Positions 18,720-27,394 of a stretch of DNA of 64,000 bases are shown here, piece by piece. Made by a program: the position numbers and the translations under genes. Every line of letters begins with the position of its first letter. Within the stretch, counting starts at the first letter, position 1. Below the pieces are notes generated by a model. The model saw only the letters and a program-made list of their open reading frames with translations. It did no database searches and had not been told where the DNA came from. The stretch lies in the NCBI GenBank assembly GCA_035606355.1, contig DATNFO010000024.1:399545-463544 (forward strand), in the 5' to 3' direction. This DNA is from Sulfopaludibacter sp035606355. GTDB taxonomy: Bacteria; Acidobacteriota; Terriglobia; Bryobacterales; Bryobacteraceae.

Positions 18720-19412
18720 ATGATGAACTTCAGAGTAGCGGTAGGATGCACGATCTTACTGTCGCTCGCTCGGTTGGGGTGCGCGGGTCAGGTCGTACTG
18801 AACGGAGCGAATGTAATCGGCGGATCGGGGGCGTATGGAGGCGACTGGTCGAGCGGCCAGTTCAATGCGCGGGAAATCGTCGATCAACAGACGGGTGCTG
18901 TGACTGACTCTTTCGGCACGACTTACTGGCTGAATCCCGACAATGGTCCTGCGAACGCGTACATCGTGATCGATCTCGGCGCAGCTTACCAGATCACCTC
19001 GCTGGAGTTGTTCAATACCCACAACGATGGCTTCAACGACCGGGGTACTGGAAGCTTCAGTTTCGAAGCCAGCAACTCGGTGACGAATGTTGGGACCGCT
19101 GGTTTCGACTTGAGCTCCGGAACGGGCGTGACAATTCTCGCGTCAACGCTTTTGCCAGCACATACCCCCGATCCGATCCCCGGACAGACGTTCACGGTCA
19201 GCGATCCCGGAACGTACCGCTACATTAAGTTCGAACCGCATTCAGTCGCAGTGGGTGGGAACTCGTGCTGCGGGGCAAACAACTACGGTTTGAATGAACT
19301 GCGAGTCTTCAGTGACCCTGTCGCTACTCCCGAACCCGCGTCCATCGAACTCATGTCTCTCGTCGTAATCGCATCGATTGCCATCCGGCGGCGGCGCCCA
19401 TCCATCAGTTAA
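18720..19412 (+). CDS. PEP-CTERM sorting-domain protein with F5/8 type C-like domain
   Basis: Secreted protein of 230 aa. The N-terminal signal peptide (MMNFRVAVGCTILLSLARLGCAGQ) is followed by a galactose-binding-like (discoidin, F5/8 type C) domain: NPDNGPANAYIVIDLGAAYQ, and YRYIKFEPHS near its end. The C-terminus TPEPASIELMSLVVIASIA with trailing Arg residues is a PEP-CTERM sorting signal, recognised by exosortase in EPS-producing bacteria. ATG 18720 (or the adjacent 18723) gives the signal peptide; the open frame starts at 18684. Confidence 0.85.
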   Translation: MMNFRVAVGCTILLSLARLGCAGQVVLNGANVIGGSGAYGGDWSSGQFNAREIVDQQTGAVTDSFGTTYWLNPDNGPANAYIVIDLGAAYQITSLELFNTHNDGFNDRGTGSFSFEASNSVTNVGTAGFDLSSGTGVTILASTLLPAHTPDPIPGQTFTVSDPGTYRYIKFEPHSVAVGGNSCCGANNYGLNELRVFSDPVATPEPASIELMSLVVIASIAIRRRRPSIS

Positions 19413-19729
19413 TTGGCTGATGTTGCAAACGGCATCGTACGAGCTGGTCGAAATCGCGCGGAATGCCCAATATTCGGGCATTCGCTTTCCCTCAGTTGTT
19501 AACGGAAAGGTTGTAGGTCCGAGTCTTGTCCGCGGAGGCAAATGTTTTTTTCATGTGCCAGTCCGCACTGCCTTGCAGCCGATTCACATCACGCCCGGTT
19601 CGGTATCCTTGCAGGATTACGATCAGGAGCATTCTGCCCGCGGCCTATGACACATGAAGCCGTACCGGTTGCGGGGACCGGACTGGCTGTCGGTGGACCA
19701 TTTGGCGCTTTCATTAGAAAGTTGGTTCG
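19413..19729 (+). other. Intergenic, nothing recognised
   Basis: 317 bp between the PEP-CTERM gene and the ISL3 remnant. Short open frames on both strands look random. No RNA gene, clear terminator or repeat was seen. Confidence 0.5.
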
Positions 19730-20630
19730 TCAGAAGAATTCGTGGGTTCATTCTGGCCCGGGTAGGTTGCCAAGTGAATGGTAGACGGCGAGTTCAAGCG
19801 CCCGGTACGCGCGAAAGCCATAGGATTTTCTCATGGTGATTTTGGCCTTGTTGTTCAGCCCCTCCACGACTCCGCTAGAAATCAGTTTTTGCGCCCGGAA
19901 ATAGTTGAGGATCAACTCTCGATGTTGGCGCAATGAGCGTGCGATCTTCTTCATGGGTTCGATGCGGGAACGCATCGTCTGCCGGCACCACTCATGTAGG
20001 AACTTGCCGGCCCAGGACGCGTGAGCTGTAGTCCCAGAGTTGCTGAAAGGCTTCCTTGAGAAGGTAGGCACGGACAGTCTTCAGGTGGAAGCGGAGCAGA
20101 TCCAGCGGACGGAAGCGCTGTTCCTCCTTCAGATTCTCTTCGCGCTTGAGGAGGAGCCAGCGTGATTTCTTCAGTAGCGGTGTCCGGAGTATAGCGATGT
20201 TCAGACATGGGGCGCCTGCTTTGATTGTAGGATGGCTTGAACATGGGGGGTGGGGGGTGGGGGGAGCCGTTCCTTTTCAGTCAACTCCTGCCAATGGTCC
20301 GAATCCGGCAGCTTACGGGCGCGGCCTTCGCTCGCCATTCGGCGCGATTCTCCGCCGCGGATTTCGTCAAGAGCGTTGTTCATTTTCGCGACGATATGGA
20401 ACCGATCGAGAATGTGCAGCGCCTCTGAGCATTTTTCACGAATGACCTTCAAGTACGGCTCCCACATATCTGAGCAGATGAACACGACCTTTGATGTGAT
20501 GTCTTCGCCTATGGTGGTGAAGAACGCTTGAAAGGACTCGATTCGCCTTGTGGTCCGGGGTGAAGCGGGCGTGCTGATAAACAAATCCTGGGAAGCGGTG
20601 GAAACGATTCAGAATCGTGATCAGTTCCAT
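19730..20630 (-). pseudogene. ISL3-family transposase, degraded
   Basis: Minus-strand fragments match an ISL3 transposase in order: N-terminus MELITILNRFHRFPGFVYQH from ATG 20630; then a jump near 20545 straight to RIESFQAFFTTIGED and VVFICSDMWEPYLKVIREKC plus ILDRFHIVAKMNNALDEIRG (the DDE core); then LLKKSRWLLLKREENLKEEQ and RAYLLKEAFQQLWDYS in another frame; then CRQTMRSRIEPMKKIARSLR and SSGVVEGLNNKAKITMRKSY, ending LGNLPGPE, a TGA, and THEFF with stop at 19730. About 150-200 residues (zinc-binding and first DDE part) are deleted, and several frameshifts are present. A G-rich run, three GGGGGGT-like units at 20242-20265, lies where the frame breaks. Confidence 0.85.
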
Positions 20631-20809
20631 GGCGCGTAAGTAAGCGGCGGCGAGAAACCCTACTGCGAGCCCCCGCCTCGACAACGCGGGGAGATCACCG
20701 CGATCTTAACGATCTCCGCCAGCCTTGAAATCAGCGCCCCCACGCACATCGCGGCGTTCAGCAGCGCCGCCGTCCGGTTGCGAGAATGAGATCAATTCCA
20801 ACTACTCGA

Positions 20810-21619
20810 TCAGTTTTCCGAGGGGCGTTCGATGTGGTCGACCACCAGCATTTGGACGGGCGCTGTGCCGGACTGAAGCTTGAGCCCGGCCTGCTCCTGG
20901 AGCGCGTTGAAGATCGACGGTCCCGGCGCATCGAGGGAATCTTCGAACCGAGGCGGCACGAATTCCAGATGGAGAGCGCCCACCGGTTCGGTGACGCCGG
21001 TTTGATCGATAATGGTGCGTCCTAGCATGGCGCTAAGGTTTCGAACGAGAGCTGGGATGGTCGTGCCCACTACGTCCCAGGTCATGTTGGTGCCGTTCAT
21101 GCCCGAACGGAATTGGCCGCACGTCGGCTTTTCGCCCGGTTTTGGCTGCGCGGGTGGACGGCTGGGATCAGGTGGCACGCAATCGCCTTCGTGAAATGGC
21201 GGTAGTTTGGAACCAGGGTTTGCCAGCACCAAAACGGCGACCTTAGCTTCCCTCGTCTCACGATGTAGCTTGAGCTGGAAACGATCTTCGAGAAGCGCCT
21301 GTATCATGGCGGCGCGCTCCGCGACACTGATCGGTGCCGCCGACTTGGCGATGACATCGTAACGGTCCGAATTGATCCAGGGCGGCGCGCCGGCGATTTC
21401 GAAACCCTGGACACCGTATGCGACAGAGATCAGCAGTGCCGGCACCACATACGTTCCGGTGATGCCGTTAGCGGAGGGCCGGAAAGTGGACCTCGTGTCG
21501 GCGCCACTGCTGCGTTTGATCGAAATGACCTCGAACTTCGGGCGCTCGGCGGGCGTCTGGCCGGAGAGGCATACGGCGACGAGAGCGAAGATCGCGGAGA
21601 AACCGGATTTCCTATCCAT
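20810..21619 (-). CDS. TIGR03435 family protein
   Basis: 269-aa secreted protein, third intact member of this family in the window. Start set at ATG 21619 (signal peptide MDRKSGFSAIFALVAVCLSG); GAGGAA lies directly before the ATG, closer than ideal, and the frame is open to 21790. Family motifs: RPKFEVISIKRSSG, GAPPWINSDRYDVIAKS, MIQALLEDRFQLKLHRETRE, DQTGVTEPVG and the terminal VVDHIERPSEN. Function unknown. Nothing clear lies in 21620-22055. Confidence 0.85.
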   Translation of the reverse strand: MDRKSGFSAIFALVAVCLSGQTPAERPKFEVISIKRSSGADTRSTFRPSANGITGTYVVPALLISVAYGVQGFEIAGAPPWINSDRYDVIAKSAAPISVAERAAMIQALLEDRFQLKLHRETREAKVAVLVLANPGSKLPPFHEGDCVPPDPSRPPAQPKPGEKPTCGQFRSGMNGTNMTWDVVGTTIPALVRNLSAMLGRTIIDQTGVTEPVGALHLEFVPPRFEDSLDAPGPSIFNALQEQAGLKLQSGTAPVQMLVVDHIERPSEN

Positions 21620-22055
21620 TTCCTCAAGTAAGACTGTGGGGGGGCAGCGGTGGTTACGGGAAATGTCGTTTAACACGGAATAATTGTTGAAAGGCAAAAC
21701 CTGGTTGCTGCCCAGCCGGTTAGTGAACCTGCCAAGCGGCAAACGCCAGGAACTCAACCAACGGTTTCCGATGAAGCGGAAGCCGCTCAAGAGCAGCCTA
21801 AAATGTTGGTCCGATCAAAGTCCTTCGCAGAGCCCCTAAACCATTTCACTGACCCACAGATTTCTCCGACGAGGCAGATAAAAAAGCGAATATCTCGGAG
21901 GCAGCGGCAGCGTGACACGGTAACAGTGATCAATGCGTTTGGAGACTTCGCGCATTGGCCAACGACGACGTGTCCAGCTGTCTGGAGATGTTCGATTGAA
22001 CCGGATATCAGGTATCCTCCGCACCGTGACCACGTTAGACTGATACCGGGGTCCA

Positions 22056-22283
22056 ATGGCTGCTCCACTGGATTGCGCCGAGTGCGACCGTTTGACGCGG
22101 CAAGGTCGCGAATTGAGTCGTTTGCTGTACGAGGCCGAAAAGGCCATCGAGGACGCCATCAAGCGCCGGAACTACGAAGTTCTGCGCGAACCCACTGCTA
22201 ATGCCGAGCGACTCCTGGCCCGAATGGATGCCGCCAAGGAGGCTATCAGGTGTCACGCGGAGCTGCACCTGAAAAACGCTTAG
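22056..22283 (+). CDS. Small hypothetical protein, 75 aa
   Basis: Soluble, charged, mostly helical protein: MAAPLDCAECDRLTRQGREL, then a long helix with EAEKAIEDAIKRR, ending RCHAELHLKNA. It shares a layout (Cys-x-x-x-Asp-x-Leu near the start, spaced His near the end) with the small reading frames at 23016 and 25775. No strong ribosome site. I do not recognise a named family. Confidence 0.5.
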   Translation: MAAPLDCAECDRLTRQGRELSRLLYEAEKAIEDAIKRRNYEVLREPTANAERLLARMDAAKEAIRCHAELHLKNA

Positions 22284-22320
22284 GTAGAAATCTGAAGTGC
22301 CGGGTGGAGACAGATGCTCC

Positions 22321-22542
22321 TCAACGTCTTCGGACCAGCGGTTCGCTTGCGTAGAGAAGTCCCTGGTCCGCAATAATCGACCGCTTACAACAACATGTCC
22401 GAACGACCTTTCGCTTGCCGCGAATGGCTAACTTGTCAAACGTCCATCGCTGGCCACAGATGCAAACATAGGCCGTCAGCTTGCCGGAAGACGGCGGCGA
22501 CGATCCTGCTTCAGCAGCCATGTTCCAAGCAATGTTTGACAA
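22321..22542 (-). CDS. Possible small zinc-ribbon-like protein
   Basis: 73-aa frame with YVCICGQRWTFDKLAIRGKR followed by VVRTCCCKRSIIADQGLLYA. The C-x-C and C-C-C groups about 30 residues apart could bind a metal. Composition looks protein-like and better than overlapping frames, but there is no ribosome site and no known family, so it may be a remnant. The remainder of 22543-23015 holds nothing I recognise. Confidence 0.3.
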   Translation of the reverse strand: MSNIAWNMAAEAGSSPPSSGKLTAYVCICGQRWTFDKLAIRGKRKVVRTCCCKRSIIADQGLLYASEPLVRRR

Positions 22543-23015
22543 TCTCGTCGCGGATCGATGGCGCTGACATCACCGAGGTGTTGTCCTCTCCAGAGGCGTG
22601 CTCACGGTCGCCATTGGCGGCGAGCGCCAAAGCGATGATCAGACGATCCCGAGTCGCGCAAGGTTTGATCATAAGGGCTCAGCTGTCCAGTTTACCGAAT
22701 CCGGGCACACGTCAATGGCATGTGATAGTCCGCTTCTGGGCGGTGCTGAAACGTTAACCGAAATAGGTTTTGGAGATGAAAATCCGGCACGCACTAATCC
22801 AAACCCTAAGATTCTATTACATTCGAGCGGCAGTTGGCATGAGTTGCAAACGTATTCTCGCCGTGGAGGACAAGCCCTAAGTCGCGACGCTTTGCTGGGA
22901 ACCTGAGCCTCCAGTTTCCGAAGCGCCCAGGTTGCCCGGCTGCTCGGTGAACGCATTTCACGAATTACTTGCTGGGTGCCACTTCCGCGTCCTCAAGGAG
23001 AAGTGCGTTCCGCAA

Positions 23016-23198
23016 TCAGCATTTGTGCTCCTGGCCGTGCACAGCAAGCGTCCGCTGGAGACGCAAAGCCCTCTGGACTTGCTCTTTCACCACGGTGCTA
23101 TTAAGCTGACTTACGACGTCAAGATACTCGGCAATAAGCCGGTCGCGCTCCGGACAGTGAAGGACTCCGTACTCGGCTGAGTTCTGGCCAGGGTACAT
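23016..23198 (-). CDS. Possible small protein with C-terminal H-x3-H-x-C motif
   Basis: 60-aa frame: after a poorly supported N-terminus it reads CPERDRLIAEYLDVVSQLNS and ends RTLAVHGQEHKC. The pattern C-x2-R-D-x-L-I-x-E and the end H-x3-H-x-C are close to those of the 55-aa product at 25775-25942 (CAIRDELIVELL ... VEHCMVHGC). The conserved part may be the whole gene, using an internal start. Confidence 0.4.
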   Translation of the reverse strand: MYPGQNSAEYGVLHCPERDRLIAEYLDVVSQLNSTVVKEQVQRALRLQRTLAVHGQEHKC

Positions 23199-23467
23199 TT
23201 CGGTCAGTGTACGGGTTTTGGTCGTGGTGGATTATGCTCTCTTTGGTTTATGCGCGGCTGCTTACGGAGGATAACATTTCTAAACGCGGAGCTCTCATCA
23301 CCAAACTCGTACATTGGAATAACCAAAATCCAGTAGCGATCCGAGCGAGCAGGCGAGCTATGATACTCGAAGCTAGGACAACAATTACCCGCAAAAGAGA
23401 CCGCCTCCACTCTCGCGATACCAGTTACGCATCATAACGACTTTGGGGTAAACTAAACCGGAACAAG

Positions 23468-25657
23468 TTGCTACGCCCTACCATTTTCGCGTTACCGCCG
23501 CTGCACCCGCGGGATTTTGCTCTTCGCTCCCTCATGCAAGCTATTGCGACCGAACAGTTTCGTCGAGTGCATCTGGTGCTTCGACTTGCTGGACACACTC
23601 TGAACCTGCGCTTAACCCTTCCGACAGCATGGCTTTTGGTTATTATCACGCTCTTGCTGCTCTTAGCTTTGGCTGCAGCGCTCGCGTTCGTTGCTCACAG
23701 GCGGGTCAAGGATGCTGAGGTAAGCCGGCGGAAACTGGAACGTGAAATTGCCGACCGGAAGCGCACCGGCGACGCACTGCGGCAATCAGAGGCGCAGTAT
23801 CGCCTGTTATTTCAGGCAAATCCACAACCGATGTGGGTCTACAGCCGCGACGACCTGCGATTCCTTGCGGTGAACAATGCAGCTATCGAGTCGTACGGCT
23901 ATTCGGAGAGCGAATTCTTTGCGATGACGCTCCGCGACATTCGTCCTGCCGAGGATATTCCAAAGCTGGTTGTAGCGACGAGTATCCACGATAGGCAACT
24001 GCAGCATGGCGGATTGTGGCGCCACCAGACGAAACAGGGCAAACTGATTGATGTTGAGATTACCGAGCACGCTATCGTTTTTTCGGAGCATCCGGCGTAC
24101 CTTGTCATGGCGTCGGATGTTACGGAACGGCTAAAGCTCGAAGAACGCCTGCGTCGGGCAGAGAAACTGGACAGTATCGGCCGGCTTGCCGGGGGCATCG
24201 CCCACGACTTCAACAACCTCCTGACGGTTATCAACGGCTTTGGGCAGATGGCACTCGACGAACTGCCGGATGACGCTTTGGCGCGAGACAGCATTAAAGA
24301 GGTGCTCGATGCGGGTCACCGCGCGGCAGCACTTACCAACCAGTTGCTTACGTTCGGCCGGAAACAACTGGTCCGGCCGACCGTAGTGAGCCTCAACAAT
24401 GTCGTTCACGATATGCAGCCTATGTTGCGACGGCTCATCCGCGAGGATGTCAGGCTGATCACGAGGCTTTCACCTGAGCTGGGCAACACGCTGATTGACG
24501 AGGCTCAAGTGCAGCAGATCCTCATCAATCTCTCCGTCAATGCTCGTGATGCCATGCCTACTGGGGGCACCTTAATTATTGAGACGGCCAATGCTGTGCT
24601 GGACGAAGCGTTCGCGGCTACGCACCCGGAAGTGCGGCCTGGGGCGTATGTAATGGTAGTCGTAACCGACACCGGCGAAGGAATGACACCCGAGGTCCGC
24701 ACAAAGATCTTTGAGCCGTTCTTCACAACCAAGGACAAAGGCAAGGGTACGGGTCTCGGACTCGCTACAGTTTACGGGGTTGTCAAACAAGCCGACGGGT
24801 TTATTTGGGTCTATTCGGAGCCGGGAAAAGGAGCATCATTTAGAGTCTACCTACCGCGGACCGACCAGCCAGTCCACGTTGAAGTACCAGAAATCAAACT
24901 CGGGCAACGTGGCACTGAGACGATACTCATTGTCGAGGATCAACGCGACGTACGACGCTTCGCAAGTGCGGCGTTGCGGAACCTGGGCTACACCATTTAC
25001 GAAGCTGACAGTCCTGCCGCCGCTTTGACGTTCTGCGGCGAGTTCTCTGCGCCCATTCATCTACTCCTCACAGACGTGGTTATGCCTGACATGAACGGCC
25101 CTGAGCTGGCCAGTCGTATACTCGCGCTGCGACCCACCACAAACGTGCTGTACATGTCCGGCTACACCGACAACGCGATCACTGAGAGCGGCGTGCTCGA
25201 TCCGGGCCTTGCTTATCTGCAAAAGCCGTTTACGTCCCATTGTCTCGGCGAGAAAGTGCGCTCTGTGCTCGGGGCGAGGCCCAGCAGTAACGAAGTAATC
25301 TTAGTAATCGACGACGACGAACGCGTCCGTCGGCTGTTGGGGCAGACTTTGATCAACGCAGGCTTTGGTGTTGTTGAAGCTGCCAATGGGCGACATGGCC
25401 GCACGGCAATACAAAATAACCGAATCGATCTGGTCATCTCGGACATAGTGATGCCAGAGGAAGAAGGATTGGAATTCCTTCAGTCCCTTCAGTGCACGTT
25501 GCCGAATGTTCCAGCAATCGCAATTTCTGGCGCGTTCGAGGGGCAGTACCTGCGTATGGCAGCAAAGTTTGGAGCTGCCGCCGCTTTGCCCAAACCTATT
25601 GATCGCGAAGTTCTCTTGAAAACGGTTAGAAAGCTCCTGTCGGCAGCGCCCGCGTAA
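23468..25657 (+). CDS. Hybrid sensor histidine kinase with two receiver domains
   Basis: Membrane-linked signalling kinase, 729 aa from a TTG start (a shorter form from ATG 23534 is possible). Order: one TM helix (about 53-76), a short coiled region, a PAS domain (about 105-220), HisKA with the phospho-accepting His246 in GGIAHDFNNLL, HATPase with VNARDAMPTGG (N box), DTGEGM and GKGTGLGLATVYG (G boxes), then two receiver domains: ILIVEDQRD with Asp in LLTDVVMPD (about 490-600), and ILVIDDDERVRR with Asp in VISDIVMPEEEG (about 613-725). This kinase-REC-REC layout allows an internal phosphorelay. No partner gene is fused or adjacent; the signal is unknown. Confidence 0.9.
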   Translation: MLRPTIFALPPLHPRDFALRSLMQAIATEQFRRVHLVLRLAGHTLNLRLTLPTAWLLVIITLLLLLALAAALAFVAHRRVKDAEVSRRKLEREIADRKRTGDALRQSEAQYRLLFQANPQPMWVYSRDDLRFLAVNNAAIESYGYSESEFFAMTLRDIRPAEDIPKLVVATSIHDRQLQHGGLWRHQTKQGKLIDVEITEHAIVFSEHPAYLVMASDVTERLKLEERLRRAEKLDSIGRLAGGIAHDFNNLLTVINGFGQMALDELPDDALARDSIKEVLDAGHRAAALTNQLLTFGRKQLVRPTVVSLNNVVHDMQPMLRRLIREDVRLITRLSPELGNTLIDEAQVQQILINLSVNARDAMPTGGTLIIETANAVLDEAFAATHPEVRPGAYVMVVVTDTGEGMTPEVRTKIFEPFFTTKDKGKGTGLGLATVYGVVKQADGFIWVYSEPGKGASFRVYLPRTDQPVHVEVPEIKLGQRGTETILIVEDQRDVRRFASAALRNLGYTIYEADSPAAALTFCGEFSAPIHLLLTDVVMPDMNGPELASRILALRPTTNVLYMSGYTDNAITESGVLDPGLAYLQKPFTSHCLGEKVRSVLGARPSSNEVILVIDDDERVRRLLGQTLINAGFGVVEAANGRHGRTAIQNNRIDLVISDIVMPEEEGLEFLQSLQCTLPNVPAIAISGAFEGQYLRMAAKFGAAAALPKPIDREVLLKTVRKLLSAAPA

Positions 25658-25774
25658 TTTGCCTGTGCCCTGCTCGAAGGGAGACCGCAGAGGGCGATTT
25701 CTCTTCACCTGAGTCAGAAACGGATGACCACTGACCCGCTTCTTGCGGCGATGCGATACACTAGCTGAAAACGC

Positions 25775-25942
25775 ATGTCTGAGCCATGCGCAATTCGTGA
25801 CGAACTAATTGTCGAGCTTCTGCTGGCGGCGCAGCATCCATCACCAGGCGACGACAAAACGGCGGACTTTGAGCTTGACCAAAGCACTCTACGCAAGATC
25901 CGCCAGTTGCTCGTAGAGCATTGCATGGTGCACGGCTGCTGA
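25775..25942 (+). CDS. Small protein with C-terminal H-x-C motif, 55 aa
   Basis: Frame from ATG 25775 to TGA 25942. Starts MSEPCAIRDELIVELLLAAQ and ends LLVEHCMVHGC. It shares the C-x2-R-D-x-L-I-x-E start and the H-x3-H-x-C end with the minus-strand frame at 23016 on the other side of the PAS kinase gene. Short helical proteins of this sort are plausible in Solibacter-like genomes, but I cannot name the family. The 280 bp after it hold nothing recognisable. Confidence 0.5.
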   Translation: MSEPCAIRDELIVELLLAAQHPSPGDDKTADFELDQSTLRKIRQLLVEHCMVHGC

Positions 25943-26224
25943 TATTTGAGTGCGTCGTTTCAGCGCGGCCTAGTGGGTTTTATATCAAAAGCGCTGTGCT
26001 CCGACGAGTTTTGCCATCTGGCACTGTGTTTAGCGCTATGCGTCGGTTTTGAATATGTGTTCCGCGACGGATCGAGATTCCAGGCCACCGCGCCCTGAGT
26101 GCCTGGATGGAATGATCGCTCCAGTGCGTTGTTGAGTGACACCCTTGCGGCGCCAAACGCGGCGTGCGAACCTTCGGGTGTGAGCTGATCCGCGGCACAT
26201 CTTCCAATCGCCGCCTACCTCATA

Positions 26225-27394
26225 CTAGTTGGACGGAACATTTTTGATAGACGCCGTCAAGCAGATTCCGGACCCCTCGCGATTCTGGACGGTAGCAGTT
26301 CCGCCGAAGAGAGTCAGAATTCTCCGCGCCACGACGGGACGCAACCCCACACCCGCGATCGAACACTGGTTGAATGAAAATGGATCGAAGAACTGTTTTG
26401 CCAACTCCGGCGAAATCGTCTGACCCTGTCCCTCGATCAGGAAACGGATTTCTCCGTCGGATGCTTCGTCCCATACCCGCAGGCTGGTCCCGGAATTGAC
26501 GAAGGCCAAGCCGGTATCCGTCAGCGCGTGAAGTGCCGTGGCCAATAGTTCCTCGTTTCCAATTACTGACCATTCGCCCGAAATCGTAGCTTCTATCGTT
26601 ACGCCAAGCTCACGAGCAAATTCGGCGCTACGCTCCAGAGCTCGCCTCACCACGTTCCGAAATGCGACAGGCGTCCCCCGGAATTTCTGAGAGGCCATGC
26701 CGATTTCTGTTAAAACCAGGGCATCATCCAGGAGGCGCAGTATCCGCTTTCGCGATGACTCGAACATACCGATGAGCTCCAGATTCTCATCGGTACGCGG
26801 CATGCCGTCTAATAACAGTTCGCCCACTCCCACCAAGCCGTTAAGGGGTGTGCGGAACTCGTGGGAGATGAGTCGCAAGAAGTCGCTCTTCGCACCGTCC
26901 AGAATCTGAAGCTGAGCGTGGGCATCTTGCAGTTCTCGTGTACGTGCCGCAACCGTTTCTTCCAGCTTCTGATTGTGAGATTGCAAAGCGGTCTGCAACG
27001 CCTGAATCCTCAATTGCGTCTGCACCCTTGCCTGCACTTCTTCCAACTGAAACGGTTTGGAAATATAGTCTACGCCTCCGTACTGCAGACCCTTAACCTT
27101 GTCCGCCGTCTCGTGCAGCGCGCTGAGGAAGATCACCGGGATTTGCGCCAAATCGGCGTCAGCTTTCAAGCGCCGGCAGACTTCATAACCGTCCATCTCC
27201 GGCATGTTGATATCGAGCAGAATCAGGTCCGGTGGACGTTGTGCCGCCGAAGCCAACGCCAGACGCCCCCTTGGAAACAGCCGGGCTTCATATCCCTGCT
27301 GCCCCAACATGTCGCCCATCAGCTTGAGGTTGGCCGGATTATCGTCCACCACCATTACGTTCACGGCGGTACGTCGCGCAGTCACTGACGACAT
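26225..27394 (-). CDS. Receiver-histidine kinase protein with degenerate ATPase
   Basis: 389 aa, cytoplasmic. Receiver domain first (VMVVDDNPAN, phospho-Asp61 in LILLDINMPEMDGYE, Lys in YISKPFQ), then a coiled coil, HisKA with His178 in FLRLISHEFRTPLNG and an HATPase-like domain. The ATPase is unusual: the N-box Asn is not evident (ATALHALTDTGLAF) and the G1 box reads EGQGQTI instead of DxGxG, so ATP binding may be lost. It overlaps the upstream hybrid kinase gene by 13 bp and is the last gene of a three-gene operon with it and the RedB-like gene. Confidence 0.88.
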   Translation of the reverse strand: MSSVTARRTAVNVMVVDDNPANLKLMGDMLGQQGYEARLFPRGRLALASAAQRPPDLILLDINMPEMDGYEVCRRLKADADLAQIPVIFLSALHETADKVKGLQYGGVDYISKPFQLEEVQARVQTQLRIQALQTALQSHNQKLEETVAARTRELQDAHAQLQILDGAKSDFLRLISHEFRTPLNGLVGVGELLLDGMPRTDENLELIGMFESSRKRILRLLDDALVLTEIGMASQKFRGTPVAFRNVVRRALERSAEFARELGVTIEATISGEWSVIGNEELLATALHALTDTGLAFVNSGTSLRVWDEASDGEIRFLIEGQGQTISPELAKQFFDPFSFNQCSIAGVGLRPVVARRILTLFGGTATVQNREGSGICLTASIKNVPSN

